From CAVSPO01 sp963730005 (GTDB lineage: Bacteria; Actinomycetota; Actinomycetes; Propionibacteriales; Propionibacteriaceae), in NCBI GenBank assembly GCA_963730005.1, contig CAVSPO010000014.1:186001-250000 (forward strand): a stretch of 64,000 nt of DNA, written 5' to 3'. How positions within the stretch are numbered: position 1 is the stretch's first letter; the number at the start of each line of letters is the position of its first letter. This document shows, one piece after another, positions 26,028 to 34,814 of this stretch. The notes below the pieces were generated by a model. It was not told where the DNA came from. It made no database searches and saw only the letters and a list, made by a program, of their open reading frames with translations. The translations under genes were made by a program, and so were the position numbers.

Positions 26028-27017
26028 GTGCCTGTTTCCTGCAAGAGCAGTCGATTGTGGCTGGTGTCGGCCCGGGTCGCCGTGGTGTTGGTTGCCGCTG
26101 CGACCGTCGGCTGCTCGGACATCCCCAGGCCGGGTTCGACAACCAGCTCGGCTGTCGGCACAGGGACAGCTGCCTCGGCGCTGACACCCGCCAGCGCTCA
26201 GAGCCCGCCAGCACCCACGGGCCCGCCACAGCATCCGCGGCCCGGAGAGACTGCCTCGGAGTTGGCGAGCGAGCCGGCCGATGAACAATCCGGCGGCGCA
26301 GCTCTGGCGTGTGATGGCACGAGGCTGACGGCCCCCGCCGCGTCGGACCTGGAAGCTGCCCTGACACGAGTGGCCCGGCAACAAGGCGCCAGGGTTGCCG
26401 TTTCCTGGCTCGACCCTGTGCGTGGCGTCGTCACCGCAGGAGAACTTACCGAGGTGCCTGCCTGGTCGACCATCAAGGTTCCGCTGTCACTGGCGGTCAT
26501 CGCGAACGGCGACGGTGAGGTGCTGCGTCCCTCGATCACAGCCGCCCTGCGTTCGTCGGACAACGAGGCCGCGGACCGGCTGTGGCGTTCACTGGGCGAC
26601 GACGACGACACTCGGGCCGGTGCGGTCACCAGCGTGCTGCGCCAAGCCGGTGACCAGACGACCACCGTTCCGCGCACCCTGCTGCGCCCGGGTTTCAGCG
26701 TCTTTGGGCAAACGCAATGGTCGACCGCCGCGCAGGTGCAGTTCGTTCAGCAGTTGCCCTGCCTGGCTGGAGCGAACCAGGTGATCAACGACATGGGCTC
26801 GGTGGTCGCTTCGCAGCGATGGGGGTTGGGCACCCTCTCGGGAGCTTCGTTCAAAAGTGGCTGGGGCCCCACCACTGCAGGCGGCTACACAGTGCGGCAG
26901 TTCGGTTGGTACGTCGACCAGCACGGCTCGCGCGTGCCGGTGGCCGTCGCCGTCCAGGCTTCTTCCTTCGAAGCTGGTGTGGCGACCGCGAATGCCGTTG
27001 CCTCTGCCCTCGTTTGA
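26028..27017 (+). CDS. Lipoprotein with class-A-beta-lactamase-like serine hydrolase domain
   Basis: The 329-aa product begins with a signal peptide ending in a lipobox (ATVGC, Cys29), then about 60 residues of Pro/Ser/Ala linker, then a serine-hydrolase domain. The three active-site motifs are in order: STIK (Ser147-Lys150), SDN (177-179) and KSG (276-278). No match to the Glu166 deacylation motif of true class A beta-lactamases was seen, so resistance should not be assumed; a wall-peptide hydrolase or non-catalytic sensor is possible. GTG at 26028 is the assumed start. It is convergent with the pseudokinase gene, 20 nt away. Confidence 0.7.
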   Translation: MPVSCKSSRLWLVSARVAVVLVAAATVGCSDIPRPGSTTSSAVGTGTAASALTPASAQSPPAPTGPPQHPRPGETASELASEPADEQSGGAALACDGTRLTAPAASDLEAALTRVARQQGARVAVSWLDPVRGVVTAGELTEVPAWSTIKVPLSLAVIANGDGEVLRPSITAALRSSDNEAADRLWRSLGDDDDTRAGAVTSVLRQAGDQTTTVPRTLLRPGFSVFGQTQWSTAAQVQFVQQLPCLAGANQVINDMGSVVASQRWGLGTLSGASFKSGWGPTTAGGYTVRQFGWYVDQHGSRVPVAVAVQASSFEAGVATANAVASALV

Positions 27018-27037
27018 GCCCGGGTCGATGCGCGGAG

Positions 27038-28279
27038 TCACTGCCGAACGTAGACAACCGCGTTCGAGCCGCCCATGCACTTGACGATGCTCCCGGCCAC
27101 GGCGTAGCAGGACATGTCGTACCACTGTCCGGTGACAGGGCTGTAGACGCTCAACTGGCCCTCCCCGTAGGTGAAGTAGGCGCTGGCCACGTTCCCTGCG
27201 AATGAGCAGCTCGTCACGTCATTGACCGCCAGCCACGGATCGCACAGCGAAGTGCCCTCGGGTGGCCAAGCTGCCGCCGAGGCCGGCTGCTCCGTGGGCT
27301 CGGTAGTGGGCGTTGGTTCGGGGACGGTGGTCGAGGGCGCGGCGGGTCCTGTCGTTGCGGATCGAACGGGCGTGTTGGCAGTCGACCGCTGAGAGGAGGG
27401 CGCCTTCACGTTGCCGGTCGATGACGTGCTCCCCGGCGACCAGGCCCGCAACCCAAACCCGAAGGTGGCCACCAGTGCGACGGCGACGATGGCAAGCACG
27501 CCCAGAAGTGCCAGCAGCATCGTCCGGTTCTTGTTGCCAGACGGTTGGGTGGGGGGAAAGTCCGGGGACCGCATGGAGGCGTTGGGCGGCGGCGCGCCAA
27601 CACCGTACTGACTGGGCGCCGGGGCAGGCGGGCCCGGATAACCGTATGGAGGTGCGGTTGGCGCAGCCGGGCTTGGGTAGCCGGGCGGTGGGGCCACGGG
27701 CCCGGCAGGGACGGGCTGCGGGGGAGTGACCAGTCGCGGCAGCTGAGGTGTGCCGGCCAGGCTGTTGGCCAGCATGTCCAGCTGGCGCGCGACGGCGCCG
27801 GCATCGGCCGGACGTTGTGCAGGATCTCTGCTGAGCAACGCGGCGATCAGATTCCAGAGCCGATCATCGATCCCGTTGGGACGTCCGGGGTTCATGCTGG
27901 CCCGCGCCTGCATCGCTGCGTCCGGCGGCAAGCCGGCGAACGGGGTCGTCCCGCACAGCATCTCGTACAGCACGATACCCAGCGCATAGTTGTCGGCCCG
28001 GAAGTCCGGAGCGACACCCATCATCAGCTCCGGCGCCAGGTACTGCGGGGCCAGCGTGGCGCCGCGACCGGTCAGGCGCGCCGAGGGCGGGTAGCCAGGC
28101 TGGTCCAGCCGGATGGTCTCCGGCTGCACGCCACCATGAAGGACGCCGTTGGCGTGGGCCTGTGCCAGTTCACTGGCGATCTGGGCGCCGACGCGGCAGG
28201 CCAACGCGGCGTCGAGGGTGCCGCGCTCGTCGAGGTAGCCACGCAGGTTGACGCCCGGGCTCCCCAAGGTGTTCGTCAT
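27038..28279 (-). CDS. Membrane pseudokinase lacking the N-lobe
   Basis: The 413-aa protein starts inside a Hanks-type kinase C-lobe: residues 25-57 match the helix before the catalytic loop, HGGVQPETI (48-56) replaces HRDxKPxN, LTGRGAT replaces DFG, and YLAPELMMG with DNYALGIVLYEMLCGTTPF is well conserved. The glycine loop, VAIK lysine, catalytic Asp and DFG Asp are all absent, so it cannot be an ordinary kinase. A Pro/Gly/Tyr-rich linker, a membrane helix (about 255-280), a Ser/Thr/Pro stalk and a small outer domain with four cysteines follow. ATG at 28279 has AGGA 6-7 nt upstream; the 200 bp upstream hold no kinase N-lobe in any frame read. Confidence 0.75.
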   Translation of the reverse strand: MTNTLGSPGVNLRGYLDERGTLDAALACRVGAQIASELAQAHANGVLHGGVQPETIRLDQPGYPPSARLTGRGATLAPQYLAPELMMGVAPDFRADNYALGIVLYEMLCGTTPFAGLPPDAAMQARASMNPGRPNGIDDRLWNLIAALLSRDPAQRPADAGAVARQLDMLANSLAGTPQLPRLVTPPQPVPAGPVAPPPGYPSPAAPTAPPYGYPGPPAPAPSQYGVGAPPPNASMRSPDFPPTQPSGNKNRTMLLALLGVLAIVAVALVATFGFGLRAWSPGSTSSTGNVKAPSSQRSTANTPVRSATTGPAAPSTTVPEPTPTTEPTEQPASAAAWPPEGTSLCDPWLAVNDVTSCSFAGNVASAYFTYGEGQLSVYSPVTGQWYDMSCYAVAGSIVKCMGGSNAVVYVRQ

Positions 28280-28462
28280 CCGGGTCCTATCCCTTGCATC
28301 TCGCAAAAACCCTGGTTTGGCCGTACGCCGCCAGCCCTCACCCTTCCGGTCGAATAGTACTGAGCTGAGCCGCCACGCCGCCACGGCGCGTGGGCGTCTG
28401 TCGAATGCGAAGAGCCGATCTTCGCGATCCTGGCCTTGCAGCAAACGCTTCGCAATAGCAGC

Positions 28463-28468
28463 CATAAT
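28463..28468 (+). promoter_or_regulatory. -10 hexamer for leaderless larC
   Basis: CATAAT lies 7 nt before the ATG at 28476 and no ribosome-binding site is visible, consistent with a leaderless transcript for the lar operon. Confidence 0.4.
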
Positions 28469-28475
28469 GGGGGCC

Positions 28476-29825
28476 ATGCCCGTTCACGCGTGGATTGATG
28501 CCTCGGCCGGTGTTGCGGGCGACATGGTGCTGGCGGCACTGCTGGACGCCGGCGCAGATCAGGCCTGGGTACAGCGAGCCGTCAACGCAGTCGTCCCCAA
28601 CGCGGTGCAGTTGGGCTCCAGACAAGTCCTGCGGGCAGGACAACGGGCACTGAAGGTTGACGTCGGGGTCTTGGCCGATGACCCCCCACACCGCACGTGG
28701 GCGTCGATTCGGCGCGACCTGGAGGCCGCCGATTTGCATCCGCTGACCCGGCATCGGGCGCTGGCAGTCTTCGAGCGGCTCGCGACCGCGGAGGCCACAG
28801 TGCACGGCGTTGACGTCGAGCAGGTGCACTTCCACGAAGTCGGCGCCCTGGACTCCATCGCGGATGTGGTGGGCAGTTGTGAGGCACTGCGAAGCCTTGG
28901 CGTTGACTCCGTCACGGCTGGGCCCGTGGCGTTGGGTTCTGGCCGCATCCGGGCAGCCCACGGCGACATCGCGGTGCCGGTGCCGGCAGTCACCCAGCTG
29001 TCCATCGGCTGGCAGGTGCTGGCCGGCACCGCTGGAGGGACCGCGGACCCCGTCGGACACGCTGAAGCGCATCATCATGGTGTTGGTCACCATCACGAAC
29101 ATGCAGAACATCCCGGGGCCGGCTTGCACGATCGCCCCGCGGACCTGCTCACGCCAGGGCAGCTGGGGGAATTGGCCACTCCGACCGGCATGGCCCTGAT
29201 CCGCGCACTGGCAAGCCAGTGCGAGCCGTTGCCCGCGCTCACCGTGCACGCTGTCGGCGTTGGTGCAGGGGGGAAAGACACTCCGGGACGCCCCAACGTG
29301 GTACGGGTCGTCGTCGGTTCCCCCGGTGATCCACCCCCGGAGGCGACCGAGGTTGTCGAGCTGACGGCCAACGTCGACGATCTTGACCCGAGGCTGTGGC
29401 CGGGCGTCATCGAGGCACTGCTCGGGGCGGGGGCCCTCGATGCCTGGCTGGTGCCGATCCTGATGAAAAAAGGTCGTCCGGCGCACACCCTGCACGTGCT
29501 CACCACGCCGCAGCAACGCGAGGCCGTCACGGAGCTGATCTTCCGCGCCACCACCACGTTGGGGGTCAGATACGTCAACCCGAAGCGAAGCGTGCTGCAT
29601 CGCCGCACCGACCGGGTCACCGTCGACGGCACCGAGGTGCGGCTCAAGGTTGCGTTGTTCGGCGATGAGGAGCTACGGCGGGTACCCGAGTTCGAGGACG
29701 TCCGGGCACTGGCCCAGTTGGTGGGGTGCAGCGAGCTGGAGGCGTTGGCCCGCATCGTCCAGGCCGCACGGCTCACGAGCCTTTCGACCCAGCCATCCCA
29801 TGCCCAGCAGGAGGACTGCCAGTGA
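28476..29825 (+). CDS. larC: Nickel insertion protein LarC (pyridinium thioacid nucleotide cyclometallase)
   Basis: LarC inserts nickel into the bis-thioacid nucleotide to make the nickel-pincer nucleotide cofactor, using CTP. The 449-aa protein has the family start MPVHAWIDASAGVAGDMVLAA, VHFHEVGALDSIADVV, a His-rich stretch (HHHGVGHHHEHAEH) suited to holding nickel, and the C-terminal TANVDDLDPRLWP...PILMKKGRP segments. In Lactiplantibacillus plantarum LarC needs a programmed frameshift; here it is one continuous frame. The stop overlaps larE (GTGA). Confidence 0.92.
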   Translation: MPVHAWIDASAGVAGDMVLAALLDAGADQAWVQRAVNAVVPNAVQLGSRQVLRAGQRALKVDVGVLADDPPHRTWASIRRDLEAADLHPLTRHRALAVFERLATAEATVHGVDVEQVHFHEVGALDSIADVVGSCEALRSLGVDSVTAGPVALGSGRIRAAHGDIAVPVPAVTQLSIGWQVLAGTAGGTADPVGHAEAHHHGVGHHHEHAEHPGAGLHDRPADLLTPGQLGELATPTGMALIRALASQCEPLPALTVHAVGVGAGGKDTPGRPNVVRVVVGSPGDPPPEATEVVELTANVDDLDPRLWPGVIEALLGAGALDAWLVPILMKKGRPAHTLHVLTTPQQREAVTELIFRATTTLGVRYVNPKRSVLHRRTDRVTVDGTEVRLKVALFGDEELRRVPEFEDVRALAQLVGCSELEALARIVQAARLTSLSTQPSHAQQEDCQ

Positions 29826-30706
29826 CCATCACACACCCGGCTCTCGCCGACGTCATCCTGGACGACGAACTTGCCGCCCTCGAGGCCGCCGTCTGCGCTC
29901 AGCTGCCGACCACCGGCAGGCTCGGTGTCGCCTACTCGGGTGGCGTCGACTCAGCGGTGCTGCTGGCCGTCGCGATCCGCGCTCTGGGAGCGGACCGGGT
30001 GCTGGCCGTCCTGGCCGTTTCGTTGTCCCTGGCCAGCACCGAGCGTGCCCTGGCGCACCGGGTGGCCCAGGCGATGGGTGCCCAGTTGTTGGAGCTGGAG
30101 ACCCATGAAGAGCGACTGCCTGCCTATCGCGCCAACGACGTCAATCGCTGCTACCACTGCAAGAACGAGCTCTTCGAACGCATCGACAGCGAAGTTGCTG
30201 CTGCGCACCGACTGACGGCAGTGGCCTACGGAGAGAACGCCGACGACCTCGTGCGGCTGGATCGGCCAGGGGCGCGAGCCGCAGCCGAGCATGCCGTGCT
30301 TCGTCCACTGGCCCAGGCAGGACTCACCAAGGCCCAGGTGCGGGCACTGGCGCGCGGTTTGCGCCTGGAGGTTGCAGACAAGCCTGCTGCACCATGCCTG
30401 GCGTCGCGAATCCCGCACGGGCAGGAGGTGACCGCTGCGAAGCTGGCCCAGGTGGAGGCTGGAGAGCAGGCGCTGCGTTCGCTCGGCTTCAGCGACTGTC
30501 GCTTGCGCCACCACCAGGAGTTCGCCCGCATCGAGGTGCCCGCCGATGAGATCGTCCGGTTCGGCGATCAGGCTCTGCGCAGGCGTGCGGTCGAGGCCTT
30601 GAAGGCTGCTGGCTTCCGCACGATCGTGGTCGACCTCGAAGGCCTCAAACTGGGAGCGTTCACGTTGTCCGAGATCCAGCGCAACGAGGGGATGGCGGAA
30701 CGATGA
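29822..30706 (+). CDS. larE: Pyridinium bis-thiocarboxylate nucleotide synthase LarE (sulfur insertion)
   Basis: LarE adenylates and thiolates the carboxylates made by LarB. The 294-aa PP-loop protein has SGGVDSA (39-45), RCYHCKNELF (Cys110, Cys113), and PCLASRIPHG (Cys192, at the position of the sacrificial Cys176 of the L. plantarum enzyme). Three cysteines in this pattern suggest the iron-sulfur-cluster version that recycles sulfur catalytically, rather than the single-Cys sacrificial type; this is inference. It overlaps both neighbours by 4 nt. Confidence 0.93.
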   Translation: MTITHPALADVILDDELAALEAAVCAQLPTTGRLGVAYSGGVDSAVLLAVAIRALGADRVLAVLAVSLSLASTERALAHRVAQAMGAQLLELETHEERLPAYRANDVNRCYHCKNELFERIDSEVAAAHRLTAVAYGENADDLVRLDRPGARAAAEHAVLRPLAQAGLTKAQVRALARGLRLEVADKPAAPCLASRIPHGQEVTAAKLAQVEAGEQALRSLGFSDCRLRHHQEFARIEVPADEIVRFGDQALRRRAVEALKAAGFRTIVVDLEGLKLGAFTLSEIQRNEGMAER

Positions 30707-31371
30707 GCAGCGACGTCAACCTCGATTTCGAGCGCGCGCAGCGCCGCGGCTACCCCGAGGCGGTCTACTGCGAGTTCAAGTCGCCAGACCAGGTGCGGCG
30801 GATCGCTGAGCAGATCCGCGAGCGCGCAGGGGTGGACGCCGCCCCGGTCTGCACACTGTTCACCCGCGCGCTTCCCGAGCATGTTGAGGTGATCCACGCA
30901 GTCCTGCCCGACGCCCACCACGATGAAGCAGCTCGGCTGCTGGCATGGCCACCGACGCCGCCGGCACCTTCAGGCCTGGGCGTGGTGGTGGCCTGTGCCG
31001 GCACCAGCGATTTGCCGGTGGCCCAGGAAGCTCTGCTGACGGCCCGCTATCTGGGACGTGAAACCCGGCTGCTGGCTGACATTGGCGTCGCCGGCCTGCA
31101 CCGCACGCTCGCCAGGATCGACGTTCTTCGGGACGCCGGTTGTATCGTCGTGGTCGCCGGCATGGAGGGAGCCCTGGCCAGCGTCGTGTCCGGCCTGGTG
31201 AGTTGTCCGGTGGTCGCTGTACCCACCTCGGTGGGCTACGGCGCGGCGTTCGAGGGGCTGTCAGCATTGCTGGGCATGCTGAATGCCTGTTCGCCTGGGG
31301 TCGCAGTCGTCAACATCGACAACGGCTACGGGGCGGGGCATCTGGCCGCCCAGATCACCGCGCCTCGATAA
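30703..31371 (+). CDS. larB: Nicotinate mononucleotide-type carboxylase LarB (P2CMN synthase)
   Basis: LarB carboxylates and hydrolyses nicotinic acid adenine dinucleotide, the first step to the nickel-pincer cofactor. The 222-aa product resembles PurE in its C-terminal half, with VACAGTSDLPVAQEA, DIGVAGLHR, VVAGMEGALASVVSGL and PTSVGYGAAFEGLSALLGMLN. The N-terminal R(R)GYPEAVYCE motif is typical. ATG overlaps the larE stop. No larA homologue lies next to the operon. Confidence 0.93.
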   Translation: MSSDVNLDFERAQRRGYPEAVYCEFKSPDQVRRIAEQIRERAGVDAAPVCTLFTRALPEHVEVIHAVLPDAHHDEAARLLAWPPTPPAPSGLGVVVACAGTSDLPVAQEALLTARYLGRETRLLADIGVAGLHRTLARIDVLRDAGCIVVVAGMEGALASVVSGLVSCPVVAVPTSVGYGAAFEGLSALLGMLNACSPGVAVVNIDNGYGAGHLAAQITAPR

Positions 31372-31430
31372 TCCTGGGCTCGCCAGGCCGGGTGAGGAGC
31401 TTGGACGTCGCATTTTGGGAAGGACGCCTG

Positions 31431-32609
31431 ATGTCAGTGGCAGAACGACTGCGCGCCGAACCCGGCCCCCCGCCGGGCAGCCTCAGTGCGCGGCTGGAAT
31501 CTGTCCGGGTCGGCAGAGAAACGTCGTCCGGTGTCCGGGTGAACTCGGTGGATGCGTTGCGCGGCTTCGACATGTTTTTCATCATGGGCGGCGTGGACAT
31601 TTTGCGCGCCGTCGACTACGCCGTCCAGACTCCTTTCACCCAGGCGATGAGCAAGCAGCTCGACCACGTTGAGTGGGTGGGCTTTCAATTCTGGGACATC
31701 ATCATGCCGCTGTTCTTGTTCTTGGCGGGTGTCTCTATTCCGTTCGCCTTCGGCAAGCGCCTCACCGAAGTGGAGAAAAAGGCGGAGCTGTGGCCGCGCG
31801 TCATCAAACGCGTCGCGTTGTTGTGGATACTCGGCATGGCGGTGCAGGGCAACTTGCTGTCGTTCGATCCAGACGAGTTCGTGATCTTCAACAATGCGTT
31901 GCAGGCGATTGCGATCGGCTATCTGATCTCGGTGATCTTCGTGGTTTACCTGAATGTTCGCGCCCAGCTGGTTGCCACGGCGTTGCTTGCTGCCTGCTAT
32001 TGGTGGGTGCTGGAATTCCTGCCGGTGCCCGGATTCGGTGCCGGGAACTACACTCCGGAGGGGAATGCTGCCTTCTTCATCGAGCAGCAGGTGATGGGTT
32101 CATTCATCGAAGATGGCAGTGAATACGCCTGGGTCCTCAGCAGCTTGAATTTTGGGGTCACAGCGATGTTGGGGGTTTTCGCGGGTTACGTCCTGAAGGC
32201 TTCCCTCAGCTCGCTGGCCAAGTTCGGGTTCCTGGCGGCGGCGGGATCGGTGTTGGTGGTGGCGGGATTGGTCTGGTCGCCGTTCCATCCGATCATCAAG
32301 AAGATCTGGACAGGATCTTTCACACTGTTCTCCGGGGGGCTGTGTTTCCTGTTGCTGGCCCTGTTCTTCCTGCTCGTCGACGTGTGGAAGCTGCCGAGCG
32401 GATTCCTGCTCATCGTAGGCTCGAACTCCATCGTGGCCTATGTGGCGTGGCACTTGTTTGATTTCAAGACCTTTGGCGATGTCTTCGCGAGTGGGTTGGA
32501 GCCATTCACCGGTGTTTGGTATCCATTTGTCAGATACACCGCGGCATTCCTGGTGATGTTCACTATTTTGTGGTTCATGCGCCGCCGAGGGGTTTTCATC
32601 AAGGTTTGA
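31431..32609 (+). CDS. HGSNAT/NagX-like multi-pass acyltransferase family membrane protein
   Basis: The 392-aa protein has about ten hydrophobic helices and the family opening RVNSVDALRGFDMFFIMGG, plus FQFWDIIMPLFLFLAGVSIPFAF, which match the DUF5009/heparan-alpha-glucosaminide N-acetyltransferase-like group. Such proteins are thought to move acetyl groups across the membrane onto amino sugars; here the acceptor is unknown. ATG at 31431 has GGAAGGA 7-8 nt upstream. Codon use is slightly less GC-biased than in neighbouring genes. Confidence 0.75.
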   Translation: MSVAERLRAEPGPPPGSLSARLESVRVGRETSSGVRVNSVDALRGFDMFFIMGGVDILRAVDYAVQTPFTQAMSKQLDHVEWVGFQFWDIIMPLFLFLAGVSIPFAFGKRLTEVEKKAELWPRVIKRVALLWILGMAVQGNLLSFDPDEFVIFNNALQAIAIGYLISVIFVVYLNVRAQLVATALLAACYWWVLEFLPVPGFGAGNYTPEGNAAFFIEQQVMGSFIEDGSEYAWVLSSLNFGVTAMLGVFAGYVLKASLSSLAKFGFLAAAGSVLVVAGLVWSPFHPIIKKIWTGSFTLFSGGLCFLLLALFFLLVDVWKLPSGFLLIVGSNSIVAYVAWHLFDFKTFGDVFASGLEPFTGVWYPFVRYTAAFLVMFTILWFMRRRGVFIKV

Positions 32610-32617
32610 AAAAGCGA

Positions 32618-32648
32618 ACTGGGGCCGCCCACGAAGGGTGGCCCCAGT
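32618..32648. terminator. Hairpin between convergent genes
   Basis: ACTGGGGCC pairs with GGCCCCAGT around an inner GCCC/GGGT pairing, between the stops of the acyltransferase and the SLH protein. It can serve both. Confidence 0.8.
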
Positions 32649-32663
32649 CCGTTGTGCATCCAG

Positions 32664-34448
32664 TTACCTGATGACCTTGTCGAGGCGGTACATGAGGCCG
32701 GCCATCATTTCTCGAGTGACTGGCTGCCAGGCGTCGAAGGTGCCGTCATCGACATCATTGATGATGCCTTTCTCGGCTGCCCAGCACATCTCCTTGTAGA
32801 ACTGCGTGTTCGGATTAATGTCGCTGAACGGACTGACTGTTGGCGGGGTGTAAGCCGGTGACTTGGCCACCCGGTACAGGAATGCGGACATCGCGTCGCG
32901 GTGGGTGGTGCTCCAGGGCCGGTAGGTCCCGTCCGGCCACCCTGTGGAGATGGTGGAGGTCTTCATCCAGGCCATTTCCTTGTAGAACTGGACGCTTGGG
33001 TCAACGTCAGTGAATGGCGACGCGGTCGGGACGCTGACTGCGGGCGATCCCTGGAAGCGGTAGAAGAAGGCCGCCATCGCATCCCGGTCGATCTGCTGAT
33101 TGGGGCGGAAGGTGCCGTCCGGCCAACCGGTGGTGATGTTGTGGGCGGCCAGCCACATGATCGCGGAGTAGTTGGGGTCGCTGGCCGAGACGTCGCTGAA
33201 CGGCGAGAAGTCGCTTCCCCAGACTTCCATTTCGGAGAGTCCGGCTGACCAGGTTCCAGGGCTGACGGATCCCACCGTGAATCGGACCGAGCTGATCACC
33301 TTTTCGGGGAAGGACACATTGAGCGATGAACCGTCATTGGGCAGCGTCCCCACCGAAACCGTCGACTTGTCGGAGAAGCTCAGCGTTCCGGAAGCCACCT
33401 GGTCGTCGAGGTCAGGTCGGTCGTGCAGCACGATGCGGTTGATCCGCACCGGGTTCGGCCACGTCAGTTCGATCCAGGCGCCGGTCCCCTGATTGGCACT
33501 GGTCCATTCCATCCGGGAATCGACCGGATACCCGACCGTGGAGCCGTCAGCGACGGCAATCGCGGGAGAGTTCTCAGCAGCGTCCCACGAAGAAGCGGTC
33601 GCCTTCAGTCCCTGCGTCCCGGTCAGGTTTCTGGGCAGCTGGGTGAAGGCATAGTCGCCACACGTACGGTCGTAGTCCTGCACGTCGTCGTACCACTGGG
33701 AGATGTAGACGCGGCCGCCTGAGAAGCTGGCCTGCGAACAACGATCCAGTGCCTCATCGGGGTAGTCGAGCTTGCCGGCCGTGGCCCACACCGGGACGCC
33801 CGGCAGCGACCAGCCGTCAGTGATCTCGTTCCAACCATTGGTGTAGGAGTAGAACCCGTAGCCGAAGCCGGCGTCGCGCAGCCCGCGAACCAGGCCTTCG
33901 ATGACGTAGCGGTTCTCGATTCGCTGGGCTGCTGTGGCACTGGGCCACGGCGACTTCGGCCGGGGCTCGACGTCGATCCAGACCACGTCAGGGCGCCAGC
34001 TGATGCGAGAAAGGGAATCGATCGCCGCTTTTGCTTCGGCATAGCCGACGTTGCTGAGTTTGCCGGCTCGGGTGGCGGAGTTCCACGGCCCACTGGAGCC
34101 GTAGCTGGCCAGCTGGGTGCTGTTCGGGAAGGTGGCCATGGCGTAGCCGTGCACCGGAATGCTGTTCTGCTTGGCGAAATTGACCTGCGTTTGCAGGCAG
34201 GGATTCTCCGTGAAGGCGAGGCCATTGGTCAGACCGATGATCATGAAATCGCCGTTCTTCAGCGGCGCCAGGTCTCGGCCACACTGTGGCCACGAGATGT
34301 CGTACCCGTATTGGGTGGCAGCGTGTGCCTGTGTCGCGGGTAGAGCGCTCCAGGCCAGAAGGCTGGTCATCAGCGCAGTCACCAGAACTCTGACCGTCGA
34401 CATCCAGCCCCGTCCGATCCCGAGCCTCCGCGTGCCCTGTCGTGTCAT
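32664..34448 (-). CDS. Secreted DUF1906/GH25-like protein with discoidin-like and three SLH domains
   Basis: The 594-aa product has a signal peptide (arginines, then a hydrophobic core ending TQAHAA), an N-terminal TIM-barrel-like domain (YGYDISWPQCG, DVVWIDVEP, GFGYGFYSYTNGW, YISQWYDD) resembling lysozyme-like glycosidases, a middle beta domain typical of F5/8C (discoidin) modules (SRMEWTSANQGTGAWIELTW, WSAGLSEMEVWG), and three SLH repeats at the C-terminus (FSDV, ITTGWPDGTFRPNQQIDRDAMAA). SLH repeats usually bind wall polymers, so it probably sits on the cell wall. ATG at 34448 has AGAGG 7 nt upstream. An acid pair can be guessed at DIS and DVEP, but catalysis is unproven. Confidence 0.8.
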   Translation of the reverse strand: MTRQGTRRLGIGRGWMSTVRVLVTALMTSLLAWSALPATQAHAATQYGYDISWPQCGRDLAPLKNGDFMIIGLTNGLAFTENPCLQTQVNFAKQNSIPVHGYAMATFPNSTQLASYGSSGPWNSATRAGKLSNVGYAEAKAAIDSLSRISWRPDVVWIDVEPRPKSPWPSATAAQRIENRYVIEGLVRGLRDAGFGYGFYSYTNGWNEITDGWSLPGVPVWATAGKLDYPDEALDRCSQASFSGGRVYISQWYDDVQDYDRTCGDYAFTQLPRNLTGTQGLKATASSWDAAENSPAIAVADGSTVGYPVDSRMEWTSANQGTGAWIELTWPNPVRINRIVLHDRPDLDDQVASGTLSFSDKSTVSVGTLPNDGSSLNVSFPEKVISSVRFTVGSVSPGTWSAGLSEMEVWGSDFSPFSDVSASDPNYSAIMWLAAHNITTGWPDGTFRPNQQIDRDAMAAFFYRFQGSPAVSVPTASPFTDVDPSVQFYKEMAWMKTSTISTGWPDGTYRPWSTTHRDAMSAFLYRVAKSPAYTPPTVSPFSDINPNTQFYKEMCWAAEKGIINDVDDGTFDAWQPVTREMMAGLMYRLDKVIR

Positions 34449-34814
34449 GCTGAGCCTCTCTGCACATGGCGCTCCCCGTTGAGTGCGCCAGTCGTTGGGC
34501 ACTGTGCCAAGGGGGTGGTGCAGGTGTCCAGACCCGGGTGGGCGCTGCCGGTCGCTTCCGCGGCTGGCTGGCGCCCCGTGGCCATCGTCGACCGCCATCG
34601 GCGAAATGGCTCATGACAAGGCAATACAGTGCTGCTGCAGTGGACGGACGGTCATTGCTGAAGCGCCCACGCCGGTGCGGTGCAACAGTCGAACCCTCAG
34701 CTTGAGAGTTGCAGCTTGACGGCCCAGGAACGCGATGGGGCGTGGAGCAGAAGGGATCTGCTCCACGCCCATCACTGGTTTCAACACACCACTGGTTTCA
34801 ACACCGTGGAGAGG
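34449..34814. other. Non-coding gap of 366 bp with hairpin and direct repeat
   Basis: No supportable gene. It should hold the promoter of the SLH protein gene on one side and the terminator of the symporter gene on the other. Next to the hairpin at 34741-34767 the 15-mer CACTGGTTTCAACAC occurs twice about 17 bp apart. Confidence 0.6.
34741..34767 (-). terminator. Hairpin downstream of the symporter gene
   Basis: CGTGGAGCAG and CTGCTCCACG form a perfect 10-bp stem with a 7-nt loop, 48 nt beyond the symporter stop. Confidence 0.65.
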
